This document shows, piece after piece, positions 46,210 through 54,714 of a stretch of DNA of 64,000 bases. The notes below the pieces were generated by a model. The model did not search any database and had not been told where the DNA came from. It saw nothing but the letters and a program-made list of their open reading frames with translations. The stretch spans positions 143,680 to 207,679 of the forward strand of contig NZ_DASZBY010000100.1 of NCBI RefSeq assembly GCF_035943795.1, written 5' to 3'. Every line of letters starts with the position of its first letter. The stretch's first letter is position 1. A program made the position numbers and the translations under genes. This stretch comes from Aliidongia sp035943795. GTDB lineage: Bacteria; Pseudomonadota; Alphaproteobacteria; ATCC43930; CGMCC-115725.

Positions 46210-46685
46210 GGCGTGCCCTCGGCGGCAGGCGCCGGCATGCGGGCGGTCGGCGGCATGATGAATTTGTTGTCGCGGGCGCTCTGCCGGCGGGCTGCCTGGA
46301 ACGCCTCCTGCGCGGCCGGTTCCCAGATCTGGAAATTCTTGCCCTGGCCGACGAAGGCGACGTTGTCGGTGATGCCGACGAACTGCAGCAGCTCCTCGGG
46401 CAGGGTGATGCGGCCTTCGCCGTCGATCTGCAGCTGCTTCATGTCGGCGAACAGGGCCGACAGGTTCTCGTATTCTTCGGAAAACTCCGGCAGAGTCTCG
46501 AGTTGAGCCGCCATTTCCTCGACCCGCGCCAGGCCGCTGCAATCGAGTGCGGCATGCTTGAACGAGCGGAACGCGAGGATGCCGGTCGAGTTCTGTCCGG
46601 ACAAGACGGTCCGAAAGAGGGCGGGTACCGAGACCCGCCCTTTCCGGTCGATCTTGTTCACGTAAGTGGACAGAAAAAGCCGCAC
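46206..46685 (-). CDS. mraZ: Transcriptional regulator MraZ
   Basis: A 159-residue protein with two SpoVT-AbrB-like repeats, marked by DRKGRVSVPALF near 12 and DGEGRITLPEEL near 90. MraZ proteins form rings and repress their own dcw operon. The start is a GTG (complement of 46683-46685), giving the family N-terminus RLFLSTYVNKIDRKG, with GGGGGAG 5 bases upstream. A promoter overlapped by three ATGGG boxes lies about 90 bases upstream, consistent with autoregulation. Confidence 0.93.
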   Translation of the reverse strand: MRLFLSTYVNKIDRKGRVSVPALFRTVLSGQNSTGILAFRSFKHAALDCSGLARVEEMAAQLETLPEFSEEYENLSALFADMKQLQIDGEGRITLPEELLQFVGITDNVAFVGQGKNFQIWEPAAQEAFQAARRQSARDNKFIMPPTARMPAPAAEGTP

Positions 46686-46767
46686 GTGGGCTCCCCCAAC
46701 AGCATCCCGGGGCGAGGCGCGGCTGCCACGGACGACTGGAAGTTCCCCCAACCAATCGCCCTCCGCC

Positions 46768-46808
46768 ATGGGATGACATGGGATAACATGGGCTCGTATG
46801 CCCGTCAA
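46768..46808 (-). promoter_or_regulatory. dcw (mraZ) promoter with three MraZ boxes
   Basis: On the minus strand TTGACG (complement of 46803-46808) and TATCCC (complement of 46780-46785) are 17 bases apart. The plus strand carries CATGGG at 46767, 46777 and 46787, exactly 10 bases apart, the TGGG-N5-6 direct-repeat pattern of MraZ operators. The boxes cover the spacer, the -10 and the start point, so binding would block transcription. Between 46809 and 46983 no further element was recognised. Confidence 0.7.
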
Positions 46809-46983
46809 TGTCCGCCGACAGTAAAACACCAGTCAAACAAAGAAACGGGAGGGTGCACGCTCGGCACCTGCCAGTCGTTATCCGACGTCCGGCGCCGGGC
46901 CGACTCACCAGTTCTTAGCATTCGGTAAAGTTTGATGCGTTCTCTGTATGTTCTCGAAGAGCCGGCGGAACCGGGAAGAGAAC

Positions 46984-47408
<425 letters not shown>

Positions 47409-47413
47409 GCGCT

Positions 47414-47442
47414 GGATTAAGGCCGCCGGGAACCCGCGTCAA
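47414..47442 (-). promoter_or_regulatory. rnpB promoter
   Basis: On the minus strand TTGACG (complement of 47437-47442) and TAATCC (complement of 47414-47419) are 17 bases apart. A start 6-7 bases further falls on the 5' end predicted from the terminal helix of the RNA, which supports the call. Confidence 0.65.
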
Positions 47443-47461
47443 TGACCGTTCACGCGATCGT

Positions 47462-47516
47462 CCCATGTTTTCCCATGCCGATGGCGAAATTGGGCGTTTC
47501 GCCCATCAAATCCCAT
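47462..47516 (-). promoter_or_regulatory. MraZ-box-like pairs upstream of rnpB
   Basis: On the minus strand ATGGG occurs as two pairs with a 10-base period: complements of 47502-47506 and 47512-47516, overlapping the amidase stop codon, and complements of 47462-47466 and 47472-47476. These match the box sequence and spacing at the mraZ promoter, though in the opposite orientation relative to the downstream gene. Confidence 0.4.
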
Positions 47517-48177
47517 GCAGGGTGGCGACCTGGGCAATTTTGAGCGCGGTTTCATCGTCGATCCGCCCGTCGACCCCCGTTGGGCGGTAGTGGCGCTGGA
47601 ATGCGGCGACCGTCTGGGGCGTCGCCGCTTCGAACCCGATCCCGACCAGTTGCCGTTCCGGGTCGATCCGCGCGGTGGGTGTGCCCGCCACCGGCCACAA
47701 TCCGATGCCGTGGGCAGAGAGCCAGGCCCAGTCGAACAGCGTGCCCGGGTCCTGCTTGCGGTCGGGCGCCACGTCGGAATGACCCAGCACGCGATGGGCC
47801 GGAATGGGATGGCGTGCGACGATCCCCCTCGCCAGTTCGGCCAGCGCCGCCATCTGGGCCGATGGGAACGGCCGATAGCCCCATTCCTCGCCCGGATTGA
47901 CCAGCTCGATGCCGATGGAGCGGTCGTTGATGTCGCGCCGCCCGGCCCAGAACGCCTTGCCGGCGTGCCAGGCGCGCATCCGCTCGTCGACCAGGCGGTG
48001 GACCGTGCCGTCCTCGTCGACCAGCCAATGGCAACTGACCTCTGAGGTGGGATCGCACAGGCGGACCAGTGCCGCCTCGGCGCTCTGCATGCCGGTATAA
48101 TGCAGCAGCAGCATGTCGATCGGCGTGCCGGGCGGGCGCGGGCCGAAGTTGGGCGAGGGGCGCTCGCGGACGATCAT
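47506..48177 (-). CDS. N-acetylmuramoyl-L-alanine amidase (AmpD-like)
   Basis: A 223-residue amidase_2 family enzyme. The zinc site is made by MLLLHYTGM (His near 26), the HRVLGHSDVAPDRKQDPG segment (His near 130 and the following Asp) and typical strands GIELVNPG. A peptidoglycan-binding-type helical domain follows (GIGFEAATPQTVAAFQRHYR). No signal peptide is present, as in AmpD, which recycles cell-wall fragments in the cytoplasm. The ATG overlaps the glutaminase stop by one base (TGATG type). Its stop codon lies within repeats upstream of rnpB. Confidence 0.9.
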   Translation of the reverse strand: MIVRERPSPNFGPRPPGTPIDMLLLHYTGMQSAEAALVRLCDPTSEVSCHWLVDEDGTVHRLVDERMRAWHAGKAFWAGRRDINDRSIGIELVNPGEEWGYRPFPSAQMAALAELARGIVARHPIPAHRVLGHSDVAPDRKQDPGTLFDWAWLSAHGIGLWPVAGTPTARIDPERQLVGIGFEAATPQTVAAFQRHYRPTGVDGRIDDETALKIAQVATLHGI

Positions 48178-49091
48178 CAGAAGATCGACAGCTGGGTCAG
48201 GCGGGTCAGCGCCTCGAGCGCCGCCGTACCGACCAGCGAATTGCCCGACCGGTCCAGCTCCGGCGACCAGACCGCGACGCAGAATTTCGACGGCAGCACC
48301 GCCACGATGCCGCCGCCGACTCCGCTCTTGGCCGGCAGCCCGACCCGATAGGCGAAGCTGCCGACCGACTCATACATGCCGCAGGTCAGCATCAGCGCGT
48401 TGACGCGCTTGGTCTGGCGTTCGGTCAGCACGGCCTCTTCGAGGATCGGCGACAGGCCGCGGTTGGCGAGCGGCAGGAAGGCGCGAGCGAGATCGGCGCA
48501 GCTCATGGCGAGCGAGCATTGGTGGAAATAGGTATCGAGCACGGCCGCGACCGGATTGCCCAGCCGGCCGTGGCTCGCCAGCATGTTGGCCAGCGCCGCA
48601 TTGGTGAAGCCGGTCTCGCGCTCCGACCGGGCGACCTCCTCGTCGAAATCGACGGCGAAGTTCTGCGACAGCACCCGGACATAGTCGCGGATCGTGTTCT
48701 TCGGCGCCCGGGAATGGGACATGACGCAATCGGTCACGACCAGCGCCCCGGCATTGATGAACGGGTTGCGCGGCACGCCCTCTTCATATTCGAGCTGGAC
48801 CAGCGAATTGAACTTGCTGCCCGACGGCTCCTTGCCGCACCGGGTCCACAATTCGTCGCCGACCTGGCTGATCGCCAGCATCAAGGTGAAGGCCTTGGAG
48901 ATGCTCTGGATCGAGAAGGGCTCCTCACCGTCGCCGATGGTGTGGACCGTGCCGTCGACCGTCGCGATCGCCATGCCGAACTTGGTGGACGGCACGTTCG
49001 CCAGCGCGGGGATATAATCCGCGACCTTGCCCTTGCCGAAATAGGGGCGGATCTCGTGGACGATGTTTTCGAGCAGTTCGCCGTATTCCAT
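48177..49091 (-). CDS. glsA: Glutaminase
   Basis: A 304-residue serine-dependent glutaminase converting glutamine to glutamate and ammonia. The catalytic S63-I-S-K66 motif lies in PFSIQSISKAF. NPFINAGALV near 110, the Tyr/Asn-rich mid region and GLPAKSGVGGGIVAVLP near 258 are family signatures. Length matches GlsB/YneH. It lies between an ABC-F gene (47-base gap with a small hairpin) and the amidase gene. No sign of regulation was seen. Confidence 0.95.
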   Translation of the reverse strand: MEYGELLENIVHEIRPYFGKGKVADYIPALANVPSTKFGMAIATVDGTVHTIGDGEEPFSIQSISKAFTLMLAISQVGDELWTRCGKEPSGSKFNSLVQLEYEEGVPRNPFINAGALVVTDCVMSHSRAPKNTIRDYVRVLSQNFAVDFDEEVARSERETGFTNAALANMLASHGRLGNPVAAVLDTYFHQCSLAMSCADLARAFLPLANRGLSPILEEAVLTERQTKRVNALMLTCGMYESVGSFAYRVGLPAKSGVGGGIVAVLPSKFCVAVWSPELDRSGNSLVGTAALEALTRLTQLSIF

Positions 49092-49106
49092 GCGTCCACC
49101 TTCCAG

Positions 49107-49130
49107 ACCCTCCCCCGCGGGGAAGGGGGT
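49107..49130. repeat. Small GC-rich palindrome between uup and glsA
   Basis: ACCCTCCCCC and GGGGAAGGGGGT flank GCG to give an imperfect hairpin. Short elements of the form CCCTCCCC-GCGGGGA are scattered in many alphaproteobacterial genomes and may be REP-like. It could also attenuate transcription between the two genes. Confidence 0.4.
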
Positions 49131-49138
49131 TCCTCATA

Positions 49139-50971
49139 TCAGCCCAGTTCGGCCTTCTTCATTTCCAGTTCCAGCCAACGGTCCTCGGCTTCGGCCAGTT
49201 CGACATGCAAGCCATCCAGTCGCGCGCTCGCCATGTCGAACGCCGCCCGGTCGCGAGCGTAGAGCTTCGGGTCGGCCAGCGTCTGCTGCAGGGCCGCCTG
49301 CTCCTTGCCCAGCTTCTCGATCACGCCGGGCAGGCGCTGCAGGTCGTGCTGTTCCTTGAAGCCCAGCCGCGCGGTCTTCGGTTTGTCGGTCCGCGCTGGC
49401 GCCGCGGCCTGCTTCGCAGCCTTGACCGGATCGAGCTTGGTCGGCCGCTGGCGCAGATAGTCGGTATAGCCGCCGACATATTCCGCGATCTCGCCGTCGC
49501 CTTCGACCGCGATGACCGAGGTCACCAGCCGGTCGAGGAAGTCGCGGTCGTGGCTGACCAGGTAGAGCGTGCCCTCGTAGTCGGCCAGCACCTCTTCCAA
49601 CAGCTCGAGCGTATCCATGTCGAGATCGTTGGTCGGCTCGTCCAGCACCAGGAGATTCGAGGTCTGGGCCAGAACCTTGGCGATCAGCAGCCGGTTGCGC
49701 TCGCCGCCCGACAGCGCTTTGGCCGGGGTCAGCGCCTGGCGATCTTCGAACAGGAAGTCGCGCATATAGGAATTCACGTGGCGCGGCACGCCCCGCACGA
49801 ACACGCTGTCGCCCCGGCCTTCGGTCAGGTTGTCGCGCACGCTCGCCTCTTCGTCGAGGCGGCTCCTCAGCTGATCGAAATAGGCTGGCACCAGATTGAC
49901 GCCGAAGCGGACCTTGCCGGCATCGGGCTCGATCTCGCCGGTCAGGATCTTCAGCAGGGTCGACTTGCCGGCGCCGTTGGCGCCGATGATGCCGATCCGC
50001 TCGCCGCGCACGATCTTGGTCGAGAAATCCTGGGCGATCACCCGGGTGGCATTGGTCCCATCGGGCAGGGTCTGGGCGAAGCTCTTCGAGATGTTCTTGA
50101 CCTCGACGACCAGCTGGCCGCCGGTCTCGGTCGAGGCGGCGGTGCCAAGCTTGGCCTGGCGGATGCCGACGCGCTCCGCCTTGTCCTGGCGCAGGTCCTG
50201 CAGTGCCCGGACCCGGCCCATGTTGCGCGTGCGCCGGGCCGAGATGCCCTGGCGCATCCACAGGGTCTCGGCGATCAGCTTCTTGTCGAGCCGCTGCTCT
50301 TCGGCCGCCTCCGCCGCCAGCACGCGCTCCGCCCAATCGTCGAAGCCCAGGAAGCCCTGGTCGAGCGAGAGCAGCCGGCCGCGGTCGAGCCAGATGACCC
50401 GGCGCGACAGCCGGTTGAGGAAGGCCCGGTCATGGCTGATCATCAGGATCGCGCCGCGATAGTCGGCGAGCCGCGCCTCCAGCCATTCGATCGCGGGAAT
50501 GTCGAGATGGTTGGTCGGCTCGTCCAGCAGGACCACGTCCGGTTCGGCCACGAACACGCGGGCGAGCGAGACGCGGCGGCCTTCGCCGCCCGACAGTGCT
50601 ACCAGCTTTCGGTCGGGATCGAGCCCGACCTCGGCCAGGATCGCCTCGACCTTGTAGCGGGTGGCGCCGTCCTGCTCATGGCCGGGCAGGCCCAGCGCCA
50701 CATGGTCCGCGATGGTCATGGCCGGATCGAAATTCGGCTCCTGCGGCATGTAGGCGACATGGGCGCCGGGCTGGATGAAGCGGTCGCCGGCGTCGAGTTC
50801 GATCGTGCCGGCGAGACATTTCAACAGGGTGGATTTGCCGCTGCCGTTGCGGCCGACCAGACAGATCCGCTCCCCACGCGCAACGGCGACCGATACCTCC
50901 TGGAAGGTAGGTCTGCCGCCGTAGGTGAGGGTCGCGTTCTGCAGGGCTAGGAGCGGCGGTTGAACCGCCAT
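49139..50971 (-). CDS. uup: ABC-F family ATPase, Uup type
   Basis: A 610-residue soluble protein with two ABC domains. Walker A motifs are GRNGSGKS (39-46) and GANGAGKS (near 345); signatures are LSGGEGRRVSLA and LSGGERNRLLIA; Walker B motifs are LLDEPTNHLD and LVLDEPTNDLD. The linker between domains is Arg/Ala-rich, and the last 90 residues (RLPGVIEKLGKEQAALQQTL) form the Uup-type coiled coil. Such proteins act on the ribosome or on branched DNA. The ATG overlaps the upstream gene by one base. Confidence 0.92.
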   Translation of the reverse strand: MAVQPPLLALQNATLTYGGRPTFQEVSVAVARGERICLVGRNGSGKSTLLKCLAGTIELDAGDRFIQPGAHVAYMPQEPNFDPAMTIADHVALGLPGHEQDGATRYKVEAILAEVGLDPDRKLVALSGGEGRRVSLARVFVAEPDVVLLDEPTNHLDIPAIEWLEARLADYRGAILMISHDRAFLNRLSRRVIWLDRGRLLSLDQGFLGFDDWAERVLAAEAAEEQRLDKKLIAETLWMRQGISARRTRNMGRVRALQDLRQDKAERVGIRQAKLGTAASTETGGQLVVEVKNISKSFAQTLPDGTNATRVIAQDFSTKIVRGERIGIIGANGAGKSTLLKILTGEIEPDAGKVRFGVNLVPAYFDQLRSRLDEEASVRDNLTEGRGDSVFVRGVPRHVNSYMRDFLFEDRQALTPAKALSGGERNRLLIAKVLAQTSNLLVLDEPTNDLDMDTLELLEEVLADYEGTLYLVSHDRDFLDRLVTSVIAVEGDGEIAEYVGGYTDYLRQRPTKLDPVKAAKQAAAPARTDKPKTARLGFKEQHDLQRLPGVIEKLGKEQAALQQTLADPKLYARDRAAFDMASARLDGLHVELAEAEDRWLELEMKKAELG

Positions 50972-51765
50972 CAGGCTTTCCCTTTGTGTTGCTTGGCGAG
51001 CCTGTCGTAGGCCGCGTTGATCAGCGCCAGCTTGGTGGTCGCGATCGAGACGAATTCCGCCGGCAGGCCCTGCGCCATGACCCGGTCGGGATGATTGTCG
51101 CGCACCAGCTCGTGCCAGCGCTTCTTGATGACCTCCATGTCCGACCAGGGCTCGACGCCCAGGATCAGATAGGGATCCTCTTCGACGACCGGCGCATGCT
51201 CCGAGCCCACGTGATAGGCCCGGATGCGCCGGAAGCAATATTCCTCGAACCCGAAGATCTCGGAAATCGAGCGCAGATAGGCATCTTCCGCCGGCGTGAT
51301 GACGCCGTCCGCCTTGGCGATGTGGAACAGGGCGCCCAGCAGGTCTTCCAGCACCGATTTGTGGTGACCCAGCAGCTTCTTGACCTGGCGGGCATAAGTG
51401 TCGGCGCCGACCGTGCTGCGCCGGGCCAGGTTGAAGAAGAACTCGACGTTGGCGCGTTCTTCCTCGGGCGCGCTGAATACCTGGTGGAACGCTTCGATCT
51501 CGACCGGGCTCACGGTGCCGTCGGCCTTGGCCATCTTGGCGCCCAGCGCGATCACCGCGATGGTGAAGCCCACCTGCTTCGTCGCCTGTGGCCGGTCCTC
51601 GTCGCGGACCAGGTCCCGGGCGCGCGACGCGTCGGCATCGAGCGCGCGCATGGACTCGTCCTCGAGGCCGAACAGATTGCCCCAGGACAGCTCCTGCACC
51701 CCTTCGACGATGCGGGCCCAGATGGTCACGGTCGGATCGACTCCTTCGCCAAGAGAATACGGCAT
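50971..51765 (-). CDS. DjlA-like co-chaperone (TerB-like plus J domain)
   Basis: A 264-residue protein. Residues about 60-180 form a TerB-like helical domain (GFTIAVIALGAKMAKADGTV, and ALFHIAKADGVITPAEDAYL). Residues about 195-262 form a DnaJ domain with the HPD motif in DNHPDR, which stimulates DnaK. Unlike E. coli DjlA there is no clear membrane anchor. The ATG at 51765 lacks a ribosome site; a GTG complementary to 51727-51729, with AAGGAG upstream, would start at MTIWARIVEG and may be the true start. Confidence 0.85.
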   Translation of the reverse strand: MPYSLGEGVDPTVTIWARIVEGVQELSWGNLFGLEDESMRALDADASRARDLVRDEDRPQATKQVGFTIAVIALGAKMAKADGTVSPVEIEAFHQVFSAPEEERANVEFFFNLARRSTVGADTYARQVKKLLGHHKSVLEDLLGALFHIAKADGVITPAEDAYLRSISEIFGFEEYCFRRIRAYHVGSEHAPVVEEDPYLILGVEPWSDMEVIKKRWHELVRDNHPDRVMAQGLPAEFVSIATTKLALINAAYDRLAKQHKGKA

Positions 51766-51990
51766 AGCCGTGCGGATCGCCCTACGTCAAGAAACCCGGT
51801 TGCATTGCAATAGAGGGCAGCCTTTTTTGCGGGCAAAGGGTCGCAGGTTACAACCCGCTCTCGCGACGGGACGCTTTGTGATCTAAGTTTATTCCGTCGC
51901 GGAGAAAGGCCTGTGGACGCTAGGCCGTTCCATCCGTGTGTCCATGATAGTCGACTTCGCGTCCTAGGGCTAACCGGGGGCTACCAGGCG

Positions 51991-52446
51991 ATGATCGAGA
52001 TTTCCGTGAACGGCAAGGTCCATCGGCTCGATGTCGAGGACGACATGCCGCTCTTGTGGGTGCTGCGCGACGAACTGGGCATGACCGGGACGAAATACGG
52101 CTGTGGCATCGGTCAGTGCGGCGCCTGCACCGTCCACGTCGATGGCGAGGCGCAACGCTCGTGCTCCCTGCCGGTCAGCGCCGCGGTCGGCGGCAGGATC
52201 ACCACGATCGAGGGCCTGTCCCCCGACAGCAGCCACCCGGTCCAGAAAGCCTGGGTCGCCGAGGACGTGCCGCAATGCGGCTATTGCCAGTCCGGGCAGA
52301 TCATGGCGGCGGCTGCGTTCCTGGCGGCCAATCCCAGGCCGACCGATGCCGACATCGACCGGAACCTCAGCAACATCTGTCGCTGCGGCACCTATCCGCG
52401 CATGCGCAAGGCGATCCACCGCGCCGCCGCGCTGATCGTGCGCTAG
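51991..52446 (+). CDS. 2Fe-2S subunit of a molybdenum hydroxylase (IorA/CoxS type)
   Basis: A 151-residue iron-sulfur subunit with two clusters. C38, C43, C46 and C58 bind the ferredoxin-type cluster (YGCGIGQCGAC); C96, C99, C130 and C132 bind the second cluster in the helical domain (PQCGYCQSG and ICRCGTYPRMR). It passes electrons from the molybdenum subunit encoded 12 bases downstream. The start at 51991 is where the ferredoxin fold begins; the ribosome site is weak. The end CRCGTYPRMRKAI is typical of isoquinoline 1-oxidoreductase alpha subunits. Confidence 0.92.
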   Translation: MIEISVNGKVHRLDVEDDMPLLWVLRDELGMTGTKYGCGIGQCGACTVHVDGEAQRSCSLPVSAAVGGRITTIEGLSPDSSHPVQKAWVAEDVPQCGYCQSGQIMAAAAFLAANPRPTDADIDRNLSNICRCGTYPRMRKAIHRAAALIVR

Positions 52447-52458
52447 GGGAGGGATGCG

Positions 52459-54642
52459 ATGACCCATCTGGTTCCGCTCTCGCGCCGTTTCTTCATCACC
52501 TCAGGCCTGTCGGCCGCCGGAGGCCTCGCCATCGGCCTGGCGCTGCCCGGTCGCGCCGACGCCTTGGCGATCGATGCGGCGCCCTGGGCGTCGATCACCG
52601 ATGTCAAGGCGGCCGAAATCAATGCCTGGATCCTGATCGAGCCCGACGACAGCGTGACCATCCGCGTCGCGCAGTCGGAAATGGGCGAGGGCATCTTCAC
52701 CGCCCTGCCGATGATCGTGGCCGAGGAACTGGAGTGTGACTGGACCAAGGTGCGCGCGGAATATGCCGAGGCGCACCGCAACCTGGTCGATGGCCATCCC
52801 TATGGGCGCATGGGCACCGGCGGCAGCGGCGCCGTCCGGCGCTCGCGTGAGTTCCTGCAGCAGGCCGGCGCCAGCGCCCGGGTCCGGCTGATCGCGGCGG
52901 CGGCCCAGCAATGGGCGGTGCCGGCGGGCGACTGCAGCGCCCGGGACGGCAAGGTCACGCATGCGGCCAGCCAGCGCTGGCTGGGTTACGGCGCCTTGGC
53001 CGGTGCGGCTGCCAAGATTGCGCTCGCCGAGGAGCCGGCGATCAAGACTCCAGACCAGTTCCGCCTGATCGGCCAGCCGCAGGCCCGGTTCGACACGCCG
53101 GTCAAGGTCAACGGCCAAGCCAAGTTCGGCATCGATACCCGGATCGATGGCATGGTCTATGCCGCGGTCACGACCTGCCCGGTATTCGGCGGTACGGTCC
53201 GTCACGTCGACGACAGCAAGGTCAGGGGCCGGCGCGGTATCCGGCAGATCGTGCCGATCCCGGGCGGCATCGCCGTGGTCGCCGACAGTTTCTGGCGTGC
53301 GAAGCAGGCGGTTGCCGACCTCGTCATCACCTGGGACGAAGGCGCTGGGGCGGGCACCGACAGCGACCAGTTCCGCAAGGAATATCGCGACACCCTCGAC
53401 GGGCCGGCCGCCAACGCCAAGCATGCGGGCGACGTCACTGCGGCCCTGGCCAAGGCGGCAAAGAAGGTCGATGCGCTCTATGAGGCCCCCCACGTCGCCC
53501 ATGCGGCGATGGAGCCGTTGAACGCGACCGTCCATATCCAGGGCGATCGGCTCGACGCCTGGATGGGCACCCAGGACCCGGATGGTGCCTTGCAACGTGC
53601 GGCCAAGGCCGCAGGCATGAAGCCGGAACAGGTCTTCATCCACAATTGCTTCCTCGGTGGCGGGTTCGGTCGGCGCGCGATCAACGACGAGCTGGAGCAG
53701 GCGGTCATCGTCGCCAAGGCGGTCGGCAAGCCGGTCAAGCTGGTGTGGACGCGCGAAGAGGACATGCAGCACGACCGCTACCGGCCTCAGGCGGCGATCC
53801 GCTTCAAGGCGGGTCTGGGCACCGACGGAATGCCGGTCGCCTGGGACATGCGCACGGCGGTCGGCTCGATCAGCCGCTCGCTCGGCCGCGATCCGGTCGC
53901 CAGCGGGGTCGAGCCCTCGGCGGTCGAAGGCCTGTCGAACGTGCCCTATGCGGTCGCCAATCTGAATGTCGACTGTATTTTGAAGAACACCCACGTGCCG
54001 GTGATGTTCTGGCGCTCGGTCGGCAGTTCCCAGAACGCCTTCGCGCTCGAAAGCTTCGTCGACGAGATGGCGGTGGCGGCCGGCAAGGACCCATATCGGT
54101 TCCGGCGCGAGCTGCTGGCCGGCAAGCCCGATTTCCTCAAGGTGCTGGATACGCTCGCCGAAAAGGGCGACTGGTCGAAGAAGCTGCCGGCGGGCCAGGG
54201 CCGCGGCATCGCCATCCACGAAAGTTTCGGCACCATCGTCGGCGAGATCGTCGAGGTCTCGGTCAGTCCCAAGGGCGAGGTCAAGGTGCCGCGCGTGGTC
54301 GCCGTGGTCGATTGCGGCCATGTCGTCAATCCGCGCACCGTCGAGATGCAGATCGAAAGCGCCGTGATCTACGGCCTGACCGCGGCACTCTATGGCGAGA
54401 TCACCATCAAGGACGGCCGGGTCCAGGAAGCCAATTTCGATGCCTATGAAATGGTGCGCTTCGCCGATGCGCCAGTGATCGAGACCTATCTGGCGCTGTC
54501 GGGCGGCACCAAATGGGGCGGCATCGGCGAGCCGGGCACACCGCCGATCGCGCCGGCGCTATGCAACGCGATCTTTGCCGCGACCGGCAAACGCATCCGT
54601 TCGCTGCCGATCAAGAATACGGACCTCAGCGGCCGCGCGTGA
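52459..54642 (+). CDS. Molybdopterin-binding large subunit, isoquinoline 1-oxidoreductase beta (IorB) type
   Basis: A 727-residue xanthine-oxidase-family subunit. A twin-arginine signal (SRRFFITSG followed by a hydrophobic stretch) indicates export to the periplasm. Molybdopterin-binding segments include RVAQSEMGEGIFTALPMIVA near 74, NCFLGGGFGRR near 397, and GIGEPGTPP near 688 with the catalytic-type Glu. No FAD subunit is encoded, as expected for the IorAB group, which uses other electron acceptors. The substrate (an N-heterocycle or aldehyde) is unknown. A GGGGAGGG site precedes the ATG. Confidence 0.92.
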   Translation: MTHLVPLSRRFFITSGLSAAGGLAIGLALPGRADALAIDAAPWASITDVKAAEINAWILIEPDDSVTIRVAQSEMGEGIFTALPMIVAEELECDWTKVRAEYAEAHRNLVDGHPYGRMGTGGSGAVRRSREFLQQAGASARVRLIAAAAQQWAVPAGDCSARDGKVTHAASQRWLGYGALAGAAAKIALAEEPAIKTPDQFRLIGQPQARFDTPVKVNGQAKFGIDTRIDGMVYAAVTTCPVFGGTVRHVDDSKVRGRRGIRQIVPIPGGIAVVADSFWRAKQAVADLVITWDEGAGAGTDSDQFRKEYRDTLDGPAANAKHAGDVTAALAKAAKKVDALYEAPHVAHAAMEPLNATVHIQGDRLDAWMGTQDPDGALQRAAKAAGMKPEQVFIHNCFLGGGFGRRAINDELEQAVIVAKAVGKPVKLVWTREEDMQHDRYRPQAAIRFKAGLGTDGMPVAWDMRTAVGSISRSLGRDPVASGVEPSAVEGLSNVPYAVANLNVDCILKNTHVPVMFWRSVGSSQNAFALESFVDEMAVAAGKDPYRFRRELLAGKPDFLKVLDTLAEKGDWSKKLPAGQGRGIAIHESFGTIVGEIVEVSVSPKGEVKVPRVVAVVDCGHVVNPRTVEMQIESAVIYGLTAALYGEITIKDGRVQEANFDAYEMVRFADAPVIETYLALSGGTKWGGIGEPGTPPIAPALCNAIFAATGKRIRSLPIKNTDLSGRA

Positions 54643-54660
54643 TCGGCACGGCTGAAACGA

Positions 54661-54691
54661 CGAAGCCCGTCCGGGTGCCGGACGGGCTTCG
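54661..54691. terminator. Bidirectional terminator between iorB-type gene and dacA
   Basis: A perfect 14-bp stem (54661-54674 with 54678-54691, beginning CGAAGCCCGT) closes a GTG loop. It lies 18 bases after the molybdenum subunit gene and 23 bases beyond the end of the convergent carboxypeptidase gene. The minus-strand side is followed by TCGTTTC. Confidence 0.75.
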
Positions 54692-54714
54692 TACTGTGCC
54701 GTGGGCGAGCGGGA

